DNA of 64,000 bases, taken from contig NZ_JABBGC010000001.1 in assembly GCF_012927205.1 (NCBI RefSeq), positions 1,736,001-1,800,000 of the forward strand. The letters run 5' to 3'. The stretch is from Chitinophaga fulva. Its GTDB lineage: Bacteria; Bacteroidota; Bacteroidia; Chitinophagales; Chitinophagaceae. Positions 17,364-25,738 of the stretch are shown here, piece after piece. Within the stretch, counting starts at the first letter, position 1, and every line of letters starts with the position of its first letter. Both the position numbers and the translations under genes were made by a program. The notes beneath the pieces are model-generated. The model had not been told where the DNA came from and searched no databases. It saw nothing but the letters and a program-made list of their open reading frames with translations.

Positions 17364-17927
17364 ATGGCTCGTCCGGTTCAATATAATACCAATGTGAAGA
17401 TGGTGGAAATCCCTGAGGGATATTCCGGTGAAGGGTTTTATGCCACCTCATTTGATAAGGCCATCGGTCTGGCGCGTAAAAACTCCATCTGGCCTTTACC
17501 ATTTGCCACCTCCTGCTGTGGTATTGAATTTATGGCCACTATGGCTGCTACTTACGATCTGGCACGTTTCGGTGCAGAACGTATGGCATTTACCCCGCGT
17601 CAGTGCGACCTGCTGATGGTAATGGGCACCATTTCCAAAAAGATGGGCCCTATCGTTCGTCAGGTATACCTGCAGATGGCTGAGCCACGCTGGGTAATGG
17701 CAGTAGGCGCCTGCGCCTGCAGCGGTGGCATTTTTGATACTTACTCTGTTTTACAAGGAATTGACCAGGTGATTCCGGTAGATGTGTATGTTCCGGGATG
17801 TCCTCCCAGACCAGAAGGCATCATCGACGGTTTCATGAAAATACAGCAGTTGGTGGGCAATGAAAGCCTGCGTCGCCGTAACTCCGACCGTTATAAAGAA
17901 CTGATGGAGTCTTACGGTATCAAATAA
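17364..17927 (+). CDS. nuoB: NADH-quinone oxidoreductase subunit B
   Basis: NuoB holds the terminal 4Fe-4S cluster N2, which reduces quinone. The 187 residues include the adjacent cysteines in TSCCGIEFMAT, then GACACSGG, then VPGCPPRPE, giving the four ligands. The region NSIWPLPFA before the CC pair is typical. The N-terminal 25 residues are an extension seen in the Bacteroidota forms. It is spaced 25 bases after nuoA. Confidence 0.97.
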   Translation: MARPVQYNTNVKMVEIPEGYSGEGFYATSFDKAIGLARKNSIWPLPFATSCCGIEFMATMAATYDLARFGAERMAFTPRQCDLLMVMGTISKKMGPIVRQVYLQMAEPRWVMAVGACACSGGIFDTYSVLQGIDQVIPVDVYVPGCPPRPEGIIDGFMKIQQLVGNESLRRRNSDRYKELMESYGIK

Positions 17928-17969
17928 GGTGTGAATGGTAACTTGTAACTCGTAAATCACTTATTGTTA

Positions 17970-18485
17970 ATGTCTTTAACAAACGAACGCATACAACAAC
18001 GCCTGACGGAGAAGTTCGGGGATGTACTGACCGGTTTTGAAGAGCCGTTTGGAATGCTCACCTTCACCGCGCAGAAAGATTATAACCTGAAAGTAATGCA
18101 ATTCCTGTTTGATGATGAGGAATTGCGTTTTCGTTTTCTGACAGACATCACAGCGGTACACTATCCCGAACGTAAAGGGGAGGAGCTGTGCGTGGTATAT
18201 CACCTGCACAACTTCGTGGACAATGTACGGCTGCGCCTTAAAGTATATACACCGGTGGCGTCACCGAAAGTATTTACCGCTACCAGCCTGTATGAATCTG
18301 CCAACTGGATGGAGCGCGAAACCTATGATTTCTTCGGGGTGGATTTTGTAGGGCATCCTAACCTGATCCGTGTCCTCAACGTGGATGAAATGACCTATTT
18401 CCCCATGCGCAAGGAGTTCCCGCTGGAAGATCCCATGCGTACCGACAAAGACGACGAAATGTTTGGCAGGGGCGGTCACTTTTAA
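17970..18485 (+). CDS. nuoC: NADH-quinone oxidoreductase subunit C
   Basis: NuoC is the 30-kDa subunit of the peripheral arm. The C-terminal signature is clear: ESANWMERETYDFFGVDFVGHPNLIRVL followed by FPMRKEFPLEDPMR. In many proteobacteria nuoC is fused to nuoD; here it is separate. I chose the ATG at 17970 over a TTG two codons earlier. A short sequence of CGTAA/GTAACT repeats lies between nuoB and this gene. Confidence 0.95.
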   Translation: MSLTNERIQQRLTEKFGDVLTGFEEPFGMLTFTAQKDYNLKVMQFLFDDEELRFRFLTDITAVHYPERKGEELCVVYHLHNFVDNVRLRLKVYTPVASPKVFTATSLYESANWMERETYDFFGVDFVGHPNLIRVLNVDEMTYFPMRKEFPLEDPMRTDKDDEMFGRGGHF

Positions 18486-18496
18486 TCAATTAGGCT

Positions 18497-19717
18497 ATGT
18501 TAGACCAGAAACAACATATAAAACTGCCGGAAGGCTCCATAGAGAAAAATACGACCACACTGAACCTGGGTCCTACCCATCCGGCTACACACGGCGTATT
18601 CCAGAATATTCTGGAAATAGATGGCGAAAGAGTAGTGAGCGCAGTATCCACTGTAGGATACATCCACCGCGCATTTGAGAAGATCGCAGAACGCCGTCCA
18701 TACTACCAGATCACTCCGCTCACAGACAGGCTCAACTATTGCTCTGCCCCCATCAACAACATGGGTTGGATCATGACCGTGGAAAAGCTGCTGGGACTGG
18801 AAATTCCCAAACGTGTTGACTACCTGCGGGTGATCATCATGGAGCTGGCCCGTATCGCAGACCACCTGATCTGTAGCGCGGTAATGGGGGTGGATACTGG
18901 TGCATTGACCGGTTTCGTGTACCTCATGACCTACCGTGAACTGATATACGAAATTTACGAAGAGATATGCGGTTCCCGTCTGACGACCAACATCGGTCGT
19001 ATTGGCGGTTTTGAAAGAAACTTCACACCGGCTGCTTTCGAGAAAATTGAACGTTTCCTGAAAGAGTATCCGGCTGCCCTGACAGAATTTGAAACCCTGC
19101 TGACCCGTAACCGTATCTTCATGGAACGTACACAGGGAGTAGGCGCCATCAGCGCAGAAAGAGCCATGAGCTACGGCTTCACCGGCCCTAACCTGAGAGC
19201 TGCCGGCGTAGATTACGACGTGCGCATCGCCAGTCCGTACTCCTCTTACCAGGATTTCGATTTCTCCATACCTGTCGGTACTACCGGCGACTGCTACGAC
19301 CGTTATCAGGTACGTAACGCAGAAATGTGGGAAAGCATCAGCATCATCCGTCAGGCAATGGACAAACTGAAAGGCTTACCGGACGACGTATACCATGCGG
19401 ACGTTCCGGCTTACTACCTGCCTGACAAAAAAGATGTTTATACAAAAATGGAAGCACTCATCTATCACTTTAAAATCGTGATGGGTGAAACAGATATACT
19501 GCCCGGCGAAGTGTACCACTCCGTAGAAGGAGCGAACGGTGAACTGGGCTTCTACCTGATCAGTGATGGTGGCCGCAGCCCTTACCGGTTGCACTTCCGC
19601 CGTCCCTGCTTTATCTACTATCAGGCTTATCCTGAACTGATCAAAGGCGCTATGTTGAGCGATGCTATCGTGTGTATGAGTAGCCTTAACCTGATTGCCG
19701 GTGAACTGGATGCATAG
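18497..19717 (+). CDS. nuoD: NADH-quinone oxidoreductase subunit D
   Basis: NuoD is the 49-kDa subunit lining the quinone cavity. Its 406 residues contain the NLGPTHPATHGVF motif with the quinone-ligand histidine near residue 30, and the family segments HRAFEKIAERRPYYQ, CSAPINNMGW and YHSVEGANGELGFYLISDG. The gene starts 11 bases after nuoC. The NuoC/NuoD pair is therefore split but adjacent. A hairpin with a short T-run follows before nuoE. Confidence 0.97.
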   Translation: MLDQKQHIKLPEGSIEKNTTTLNLGPTHPATHGVFQNILEIDGERVVSAVSTVGYIHRAFEKIAERRPYYQITPLTDRLNYCSAPINNMGWIMTVEKLLGLEIPKRVDYLRVIIMELARIADHLICSAVMGVDTGALTGFVYLMTYRELIYEIYEEICGSRLTTNIGRIGGFERNFTPAAFEKIERFLKEYPAALTEFETLLTRNRIFMERTQGVGAISAERAMSYGFTGPNLRAAGVDYDVRIASPYSSYQDFDFSIPVGTTGDCYDRYQVRNAEMWESISIIRQAMDKLKGLPDDVYHADVPAYYLPDKKDVYTKMEALIYHFKIVMGETDILPGEVYHSVEGANGELGFYLISDGGRSPYRLHFRRPCFIYYQAYPELIKGAMLSDAIVCMSSLNLIAGELDA

Positions 19718-19751
19718 TAGTACCTGTCCTTGCGGGTACTATTTGTTTTTA
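19718..19751 (+). terminator. Terminator-like hairpin inside the nuo operon
   Basis: Directly after the nuoD stop, TAGTACC (19718-19724) pairs with GGGTACTA (19734-19741) and is followed by TTTGTTTTT. It looks like a weak intrinsic terminator or attenuator separating nuoA-D from nuoE-N. No second promoter is obvious before nuoE. Confidence 0.5.
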
Positions 19752-19799
19752 TGATAGCGTCTAAAGAATAAAATAAGCTTACTTAAATATAATTTTTTA

Positions 19800-20297
19800 A
19801 TGGCTGTGGTTCAATTTTCTGAAGAGAAACTGAATAAAGTAAAAGAGATCATCGCACGCTACCCGGAAGGGAAGCAGAAGAGTGCGCTGATACCTGTGCT
19901 GCATCTGGCACAGGAGGAATTTGGCGGTTGGCTGAGTGCAGAAACGATGGACTATGTTGCAGGCATACTGCAGATAACGCCCATTGAAGTATACGAAGTG
20001 GCCACTTTCTACAGCATGTTCAACCTGAAGCCGGTAGGCAAATACCTGTTTGAAGTATGTCAGACAGGCCCCTGCATGGTAAGTGGTTCGGATCAGATCA
20101 TTGACTATATTAAGAACAAACTGGGTATCGGTGTAGGTGAAACTACGCCTGATGGCATGTTTACCCTTAAAACGGTAGAATGTCTCGGTGCCTGCGGTTA
20201 TGCGCCCATGATGCAATTGGGTAAACATTTCCGTGAACACCTGACCCCTGCCAAAGTGGATGAGATCATCGCGGAATGCAGGGCAAAAGCTAATTGA
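19800..20297 (+). CDS. nuoE: NADH-quinone oxidoreductase subunit E
   Basis: NuoE is the 24-kDa subunit with the 2Fe-2S cluster N1a. The 165 residues show the thioredoxin-like fold with cysteine ligands in CQTGPCMVSG and CLGACGYAP. The N-terminal helical part contains ATFYSMFNLKPVGK. The stop codon TGA shares its last base with the start codon of the small gene that follows. Confidence 0.96.
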   Translation: MAVVQFSEEKLNKVKEIIARYPEGKQKSALIPVLHLAQEEFGGWLSAETMDYVAGILQITPIEVYEVATFYSMFNLKPVGKYLFEVCQTGPCMVSGSDQIIDYIKNKLGIGVGETTPDGMFTLKTVECLGACGYAPMMQLGKHFREHLTPAKVDEIIAECRAKAN

Positions 20298-20509
20298 TGC
20301 ATCAGCAAAAAAGTATCGTCATGCGTATTGGTTCATTACTTTATCAGCACCGCCAGACTATCATCGAAGCGGGATTGTTGATGGCAGCACTGGCAGGTCT
20401 GTGGCGGGTGAACAACTGGTTCCTCTCCTTTATCTGCGGCGTAGCCTCCGGATACCTGTTTTTCCGGCTGGCGGAACGTGTAGCGCAGCACCGGATACGC
20501 AAGGCATAA
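20297..20509 (+). CDS. Small basic membrane protein inserted between nuoE and nuoF
   Basis: This 70-residue protein is not a known complex I subunit. It has one or two hydrophobic segments (about residues 24-37 and 43-57) with Arg/His-rich ends. The ATG overlaps the nuoE stop as TGATG, so its translation is probably coupled to nuoE. nuoF follows 67 bases later. An accessory or assembly role for complex I is suggested by position only; it could also be an unrelated passenger. The coupled start and protein-like composition argue that it is real. Confidence 0.7.
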   Translation: MHQQKSIVMRIGSLLYQHRQTIIEAGLLMAALAGLWRVNNWFLSFICGVASGYLFFRLAERVAQHRIRKA

Positions 20510-20576
20510 AAGATATATCATACAAATCTGTTGATGGTGCTGGTTTACCCATCACCATTAAACCATAAGGAAGACA

Positions 20577-21941
20577 ATGGGACGCAAATTACTGTTAGAC
20601 AAAGCACATATAGAAGGTATCCGGTATTACGACACTTACCGGGCTAACGGCGGTTATGCTGCGGCAGAAAAAGCCCTGAAATCCATGGGCGCTGAAGCTG
20701 TAGTGGAAGAAGTAAAGAAGAGCGGCCTGAGAGGTCGTGGTGGCGCTGGTTTCCCTACCGGCCTGAAATGGAGCTTCATCGCCAAACCGGAAGGTGTTCC
20801 GCGTTACCTCGTTTGCAATGCGGACGAATCAGAACCGGGCACATTCAAAGACCGTTACCTGATGGAGTTCATCCCTCACCTGCTGGTAGAAGGGTTGCTG
20901 ATCTCCAGCTTCGCCCTGGGCGCTAACAGAGCATACATCTACATCCGTGGCGAATACGCCTGGATCCCGGATATCCTGGAACAAGCGATCGCTGAAGCTA
21001 AAAACAAAGGCTGGCTGGGAAAAAACATCCTCGGTACCGGCTATGATCTTGAAATATTTGTACAACGCGGCGCCGGTGCTTATATCTGCGGTGAAGAAAC
21101 AGCCCTGCTGGAATCACTGGAAGGTAAACGCGGCAACCCCCGTATCAAACCTCCGTTCCCGGCTGTAAAAGGTCTGTGGGGATGCCCTACGGTGGTAAAC
21201 AATGTGGAAACCATTGCTGCTGTGGTACCCATCATTAACATCGGTGGCGATGAATATATCAAATTCGGTATTGGTAAATCTACCGGTACCAAACTGATCT
21301 CTGCCTGTGGTAATATCAATAAACCCGGCGTATACGAGATCGAAATGAACATCTCCGTAGAAGAATTTATTTACTCTGACGAATACTGTGGAGGCATCAA
21401 AGGTGGCAAACGCCTGAAAGCCTGCATCCCCGGCGGTTCTTCCGTACCGGTGCTGCCGGCCAACCTGCTGTTGAAAACGGCGAAGGGCGAGACCCGTATG
21501 ATGACCTACGAAAGCCTTAACGATGGCGGTTTTGCAACCGGCTCTATGTTAGGTTCCGGTGGTTTTATCGTGATGGACGAAGACCAGTGTATTGTACGCA
21601 ATACCCTCACTTTCGCCCGTTTCTACCACCACGAAAGCTGCGGCCAGTGCAGCCCTTGCCGTGAAGGTACAGGCTGGATGAAAAAAGTGCTGCACAATAT
21701 CGAATACGGAAAAGGTAAGATGAGTGATATCGACCTGTTGTGGGATATTCAACGGAAAATAGAAGGCAATACTATCTGTCCGCTCGGCGACGCCGCCGCA
21801 TGGCCGGTAGCTGCTGCCATCCGTCATTTCCGCGACGAATTTGAATGGCATGTGAAACATCCTGATGAGGCGCTGACCCGAAACTTCGGATTGGCACACT
21901 ATGCTGATCCGCTGCCTGCACCGGCTCCGGCTGCTGTGTAA
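20577..21941 (+). CDS. nuoF: NADH-quinone oxidoreductase subunit F
   Basis: NuoF binds NADH and FMN and holds the 4Fe-4S cluster N3. The 454 residues include the NADH/FMN loop GLRGRGGAGFPTGLKW, CNADESEPGTFKDR, the GAGAYICGEETALLESLEGKRG stretch and the cluster site ESCGQCSPCREGT followed by a fourth Cys in TICPLGDAAAWP. Together with NuoE and NuoG it is the NADH dehydrogenase module, so this operon encodes the full 14-subunit enzyme and not the 11-subunit form. Confidence 0.97.
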   Translation: MGRKLLLDKAHIEGIRYYDTYRANGGYAAAEKALKSMGAEAVVEEVKKSGLRGRGGAGFPTGLKWSFIAKPEGVPRYLVCNADESEPGTFKDRYLMEFIPHLLVEGLLISSFALGANRAYIYIRGEYAWIPDILEQAIAEAKNKGWLGKNILGTGYDLEIFVQRGAGAYICGEETALLESLEGKRGNPRIKPPFPAVKGLWGCPTVVNNVETIAAVVPIINIGGDEYIKFGIGKSTGTKLISACGNINKPGVYEIEMNISVEEFIYSDEYCGGIKGGKRLKACIPGGSSVPVLPANLLLKTAKGETRMMTYESLNDGGFATGSMLGSGGFIVMDEDQCIVRNTLTFARFYHHESCGQCSPCREGTGWMKKVLHNIEYGKGKMSDIDLLWDIQRKIEGNTICPLGDAAAWPVAAAIRHFRDEFEWHVKHPDEALTRNFGLAHYADPLPAPAPAAV

Positions 21942-21988
21942 GAAGCGTCCGATTCACTGAACAGTCAATACACAAATAATCATTAAAA

Positions 21989-22023
21989 TTTGCTGCCCGC
22001 TGCGATGCAGTACCGACAGCAAA
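21989..22023 (+). promoter_or_regulatory. Hairpin in the nuoF-nuoG gap
   Basis: TTTGCTG (21989-21995) pairs with CAGCAAA (22017-22023), and an inner CTGC/GCAG stem lies between them. It ends 14 bases before the nuoG start. It could affect processing or translation. There is no T-run. Confidence 0.35.
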
Positions 22024-22036
22024 AAATATATCCAAG

Positions 22037-23125
22037 ATGGCGGAGGAAAAAAAATTATTCAAGGTTAAGATCGATAACATCTCCGTGGAGGTCGAACCTG
22101 GTACTACAATACTGAATGCGGCCCGGTCGATAGGTGGAGATGTGGTACCGCCGGCTATGTGCTACTATTCCAAGCTGCAGGGCAGCGGTGGTAAATGCCG
22201 TACCTGCCTGGTAAAGGTAACCAAAGGCTCCGAGGCTGACCCGCGCCCGATGCCTAAACTGGTGGCCAGCTGCCGTACTACTGTCATGGATGGTATGGAA
22301 GTGGCTAACATCACTTCTCCGGAAGTACAGGAAGCCCGTAAAGGCGTGGTGGAATTCCTGCTGCTCAATCACCCGCTGGACTGCCCCGTTTGCGACCAGG
22401 CCGGTGAATGTGACCTGCAGAACCTGAGCTATGAACACGGCGCTGAAGCTACCCGCTACGAATTCAAACGCAGAACTTTCGATAAAATCGACATCGGCGA
22501 CAAGATACAGCTGCATATGACCCGCTGTATCCTCTGCTACCGCTGCGTATTCACTGCTGACCAGCTCACTGAAAAACGTGAACACGGCATTCTCGGCCGT
22601 GGTGATGCGTCAGAAATCAGCACCTATATCCATCAGTCACTCGACAATAACTTTATCGGCAACGTGATCGACGTTTGCCCGGTAGGCGCCCTCACCGATA
22701 AAACCTTCCGGTTCAAAAACCGTGTATGGTTCCTCAAACCGATGGATGCCCACCGTCACTGCGAAGACCCGAAATGCTGCGGTAAAACCGTACTGTGGAT
22801 GCGTGGTGATGAAGTGTTCCGCGTAACTGCCCGTAAAGACAAATACGGCGAAGTGGAAGACTTTATCTGCGATACCTGCCGTTTCGATAAAAAAGAAAAA
22901 TCAGACTGGATCATCGAAGGCCCCCGTAAAATAGACCGTCACAGTGTTATTTCCCAGGGCCATTACGTGAATACCGTTAAACCGAAAGATCCGCTGGTGG
23001 AAGTACTGGACGGAAGACAGCCTAAACTGCTGTTCGATATCCACTCCACAAGTGAGGTGAACCGGCCGGAAATAGATCTTTCTAAGATCGAAGGTCCTGC
23101 CCATTCGGACGATTTTAATAAGTAA
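22037..23125 (+). CDS. nuoG: NADH-quinone oxidoreductase subunit G, short form
   Basis: At 362 residues this is far shorter than the roughly 700-900 residues of typical NuoG. The N-terminal 2Fe-2S domain is present (CYYSKLQGSGGKCRTC...ASCRT), then the His/Cys cluster region (HPLDCPVCDQAGECDLQ), then two 4Fe-4S sites (RCILCYRCVF and VIDVCPVGALT). The start of the following domain is present, with CEDPKCCGK and DFICDTCRF. The large molybdopterin-type domain, which does not take part in electron transfer, is missing. The gene ends at a normal stop and is followed by nuoH, so this is the native length and not a frameshift. Electron-carrying parts are kept. Confidence 0.92.
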   Translation: MAEEKKLFKVKIDNISVEVEPGTTILNAARSIGGDVVPPAMCYYSKLQGSGGKCRTCLVKVTKGSEADPRPMPKLVASCRTTVMDGMEVANITSPEVQEARKGVVEFLLLNHPLDCPVCDQAGECDLQNLSYEHGAEATRYEFKRRTFDKIDIGDKIQLHMTRCILCYRCVFTADQLTEKREHGILGRGDASEISTYIHQSLDNNFIGNVIDVCPVGALTDKTFRFKNRVWFLKPMDAHRHCEDPKCCGKTVLWMRGDEVFRVTARKDKYGEVEDFICDTCRFDKKEKSDWIIEGPRKIDRHSVISQGHYVNTVKPKDPLVEVLDGRQPKLLFDIHSTSEVNRPEIDLSKIEGPAHSDDFNK

Positions 23126-23129
23126 GCAT

Positions 23130-23156
23130 CGTATTCGTAATTCGTAATTCGTAATT
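23130..23156. repeat. CGTAATT direct repeats before nuoH
   Basis: Three tandem copies of CGTAATT-type units fill the 36-base gap between nuoG and nuoH. The same unit recurs before nuoK (about 25337-25360), and a looser form occurs before nuoC (about 17938-17958). Confidence 0.5.
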
Positions 23157-23161
23157 GGAAA

Positions 23162-24205
23162 ATGACGTTATTAAGCATAGACTGGTTTTTTATTCTTGAA
23201 AAAATACTGCTGATATCCGCAGTATTGGTGCTGTCACTCGTAGTGGCCATGTACTCTACCTGGGGCGAAAGAAAGGTGGCTGCCTGGATCCAGGACCGTC
23301 TCGGCCCGAACCGCGCTGGTCCGATGGGACTGTTGCAACCGCTGGCGGATGGTGGTAAACTCTTCTTCAAGGAAGAGATCATCCCTACCAACTCCAACCG
23401 GTTCCTCTTTATCCTCGGTCCGTCTGTCGCCATGATGGTGGCCTGTATGACCAGCGCCGTTATTCCCTGGGGTGATACCCTGACTATCGCGGGCCATCCG
23501 GTGTCCCTGCAGGTGGCAGACGTTAACATCGGCATCCTGTTCATCTTTGGTGTGCTGAGCGTAGGCGTGTATGGTATTATGATCGGTGGCTGGGCTTCCA
23601 ACAACAAATACTCCCTGCTGGCATCTGTAAGGGCTGCCTCCCAGATCATCTCCTACGAGCTGCCGATGGGCCTGGCGCTGATCGCGCTGCTGATGCTGAC
23701 CGGTACGCTGAGCCTGAAAGAGATCGTGGAACAACAACGCCATGATTACTGGAACGTAGTATACCAGCCGCTGGGCTTCTTTATCTTCCTGGTAACTGCT
23801 TTTGCTGAAACGAACCGTGCTCCTTTTGACCTGCCGGAAGCAGAAAACGAGCTGAATGGTGGCTACCACCTGGAATATTCTTCCATGAAACTGGGCTTTT
23901 ATCTCTTTGCAGAATATATCAACATGTTCGTCAGCTCCGCGCTGATGGCCACTATGTACTTCGGCGGATATGCTTTTCCGGGTATGGACAGCCTGGGCGT
24001 TAGTCCCAACCTGCTCACTATCCTGGGCTTCCTGGCGTTGTTCGTGAAGATACTGGTGTTTATATTCTTCTTTATGTGGGTACGGTGGACGGTCCCAAGG
24101 TTCCGTTATGATCAGCTGATGCGTCTGGGCTGGAGAGTGATGATTCCGCTGGCACTGGCTAATATGCTGATTACCGGTGCTGTTGTACTGGCCCGTCAAC
24201 ACTAA
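23162..24205 (+). CDS. nuoH: NADH-quinone oxidoreductase subunit H
   Basis: NuoH is the membrane subunit that forms the quinone entry channel. The 347 residues have eight or so helices. The conserved segments GERKVAAWIQDRLGPNRAGP (about 37-56), ETNRAPFDLPEAENELNGGYH (about 220-240) and the RWTVPRFRYDQLMRLGW end motif are all visible. It lies between nuoG and nuoI as usual. Confidence 0.97.
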   Translation: MTLLSIDWFFILEKILLISAVLVLSLVVAMYSTWGERKVAAWIQDRLGPNRAGPMGLLQPLADGGKLFFKEEIIPTNSNRFLFILGPSVAMMVACMTSAVIPWGDTLTIAGHPVSLQVADVNIGILFIFGVLSVGVYGIMIGGWASNNKYSLLASVRAASQIISYELPMGLALIALLMLTGTLSLKEIVEQQRHDYWNVVYQPLGFFIFLVTAFAETNRAPFDLPEAENELNGGYHLEYSSMKLGFYLFAEYINMFVSSALMATMYFGGYAFPGMDSLGVSPNLLTILGFLALFVKILVFIFFFMWVRWTVPRFRYDQLMRLGWRVMIPLALANMLITGAVVLARQH

Positions 24206-24256
24206 TTTTTATCCGTTAATTTATACACACCACGGTGTGGACTAAATAAAGCATTT

Positions 24257-24763
24257 ATGCAAGCATTAACAAACAGGGCAAAACCGGTGGACCGCAGTCC
24301 ATTAACCTTCCTGGAAAAAATGTATGTTCCTGCCATCGCCAAGGGTATGGGCATCACCTTCAAGCATATATTCAAACGGAAAGCTACCGTTAGCTTTCCT
24401 GAACAGCGGCGTCAGTTCAGCCCGGTATTCCGTGGATTACACGTATTGAACCGGGACGAAGAAGGCCGTGAAAGATGCACCGCCTGTGGCCTGTGCGCGG
24501 TAGCCTGCCCTGCAGAAGCTATCACGATGGAAGCTGCGGAAAGAAAACCGGGAGAAGAGCACCTGTATCGTGAAGAGAAATATGCTGCCCGGTATGAGAT
24601 CAACATGCTGCGTTGTATTTTCTGCGGATTCTGTGAAGAGGCTTGTCCCAAAGATGCGATCTATATGTCTGAAACCTTCGCGCCGTCCAACTATCAGCGT
24701 AAAGGCTTCATTTACGGAAAGCAGGACCTGTTGATCCCTGATCCGAAACAACAGTCCAAATAA
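24257..24763 (+). CDS. nuoI: NADH-quinone oxidoreductase subunit I
   Basis: NuoI holds clusters N6a and N6b on the peripheral arm near the membrane. The 168 residues contain two ferredoxin motifs, C-TA-C-GL-C-AVA-CP and C-IF-C-GF-C-EEA-CP, as expected. The N-terminal region (KGMGITFKHIFKRK) matches the family's amphipathic start. Confidence 0.96.
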   Translation: MQALTNRAKPVDRSPLTFLEKMYVPAIAKGMGITFKHIFKRKATVSFPEQRRQFSPVFRGLHVLNRDEEGRERCTACGLCAVACPAEAITMEAAERKPGEEHLYREEKYAARYEINMLRCIFCGFCEEACPKDAIYMSETFAPSNYQRKGFIYGKQDLLIPDPKQQSK

Positions 24764-24812
24764 TTATTCACAATACGCATAAGCTAAAAATACATAGTCA
24801 AACATAGCAGAG

Positions 24813-25313
24813 ATGGGAATGAGTATACAACAAATAATTTTCATGGTGCTTTCAGTCATCGCCCTGGTTTCGGCGCTGGGCGTAGTATTGAGTAAGAATC
24901 CCGTGACGAGCGTATTGTGTCTGATCGTAACCTTCTTTACCATTGCAGGGCATTACATTATGCTGAACGCCCAGTTCCTGGCGGTAGTGCATATCATCGT
25001 ATATGCCGGCGCTATCATGGTATTGTTCCTTTATGTGATGATGCTGATGAACCTGAACGCAGAGCTGGAGCCTCAGAAGCGCAACTGGCTGAAATATGCC
25101 GGCGCTATCAGCGGCGGTGCTTTGCTGGTGGTATTGGTAGCCGCCCTGCGCGATGCCAGCATGCCGGCTATCAGCACGGAAGCGAGCGAAATGGGGTTGA
25201 TCAAAAATCTCGGCCAGCTGTTGTTCACACAATATGTGGTACCGTTTGAAGTGAGCAGCATCCTGTTCCTCAGCGCCATGGTAGGTGCCGTTGTTATCGG
25301 TAAAAAAGACTAA
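24813..25313 (+). CDS. nuoJ: NADH-quinone oxidoreductase subunit J
   Basis: NuoJ is a five-helix membrane subunit. The 166 residues show the pi-bulge helix signature in VVHIIVYAGAIMVLFLYVMMLMNL (about 68-91) and the closing FLSAMVGAVVIGKKD. The gene lies between nuoI and nuoK. Confidence 0.95.
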   Translation: MGMSIQQIIFMVLSVIALVSALGVVLSKNPVTSVLCLIVTFFTIAGHYIMLNAQFLAVVHIIVYAGAIMVLFLYVMMLMNLNAELEPQKRNWLKYAGAISGGALLVVLVAALRDASMPAISTEASEMGLIKNLGQLLFTQYVVPFEVSSILFLSAMVGAVVIGKKD

Positions 25314-25336
25314 ACAAACGGATAACCTTTTCGTTA

Positions 25337-25360
25337 TTCGTCATTTGTAATTCGTAATTC
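25337..25360. repeat. CGTAATT-type repeats before nuoK
   Basis: GTCATTTGTAATTCGTAATT-like units occupy most of the nuoJ-nuoK gap and resemble the tandem units found before nuoH. Confidence 0.45.
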
Positions 25361-25366
25361 ATTTTT

Positions 25367-25684
25367 ATGCCTGTTCAATATTACATATTCCTGAGTATCG
25401 CCCTGTTCTGCATTGGTGTGATGGGGGTGCTGATGCGCCGTAATGCCATCATCATTTTTATGTGCATAGAGCTGATGCTGAATGCAGTAAACCTGTTGCT
25501 GGTAGCATTTTCCAAAATGTGGGCAGATGCGGGAAGAGTAGATGCGGGATCAGCGCAATTGTTTGTATTCTTTATTATGGTGGTGGCTGCTGCCGAAGTC
25601 GCAGTAGGTCTGGCTATCATTACAATGGTCTACAGAAACACACACTCAGTAGATATAAACATTCTTAACAGGCTGAAAAATTAA
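25367..25684 (+). CDS. nuoK: NADH-quinone oxidoreductase subunit K
   Basis: NuoK is a small three-helix, antiporter-type subunit. In the 105 residues the glutamate of [13 protein letters not shown] (helix 2) and the glutamate of [11 protein letters not shown] (helix 3) are both present; they are needed for proton pumping. Confidence 0.95.
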   Translation: MPVQYYIFLSIALFCIGVMGVLMRRNAIIIFMCIELMLNAVNLLLVAFSKMWADAGRVDAGSAQLFVFFIMVVAAAEVAVGLAIITMVYRNTHSVDINILNRLKN

Positions 25685-25738
25685 TAATTCATCCTCTTTA
25701 ATTATTAATTGTTTCGACGTCGTAAATAGAATTGATAA

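Noticed and set aside
23234..24202. 322-codon open frame antisense to nuoH
   Set aside because: It is a mirror of a hydrophobic gene giving a Gln/His/Arg-rich product with no domain.
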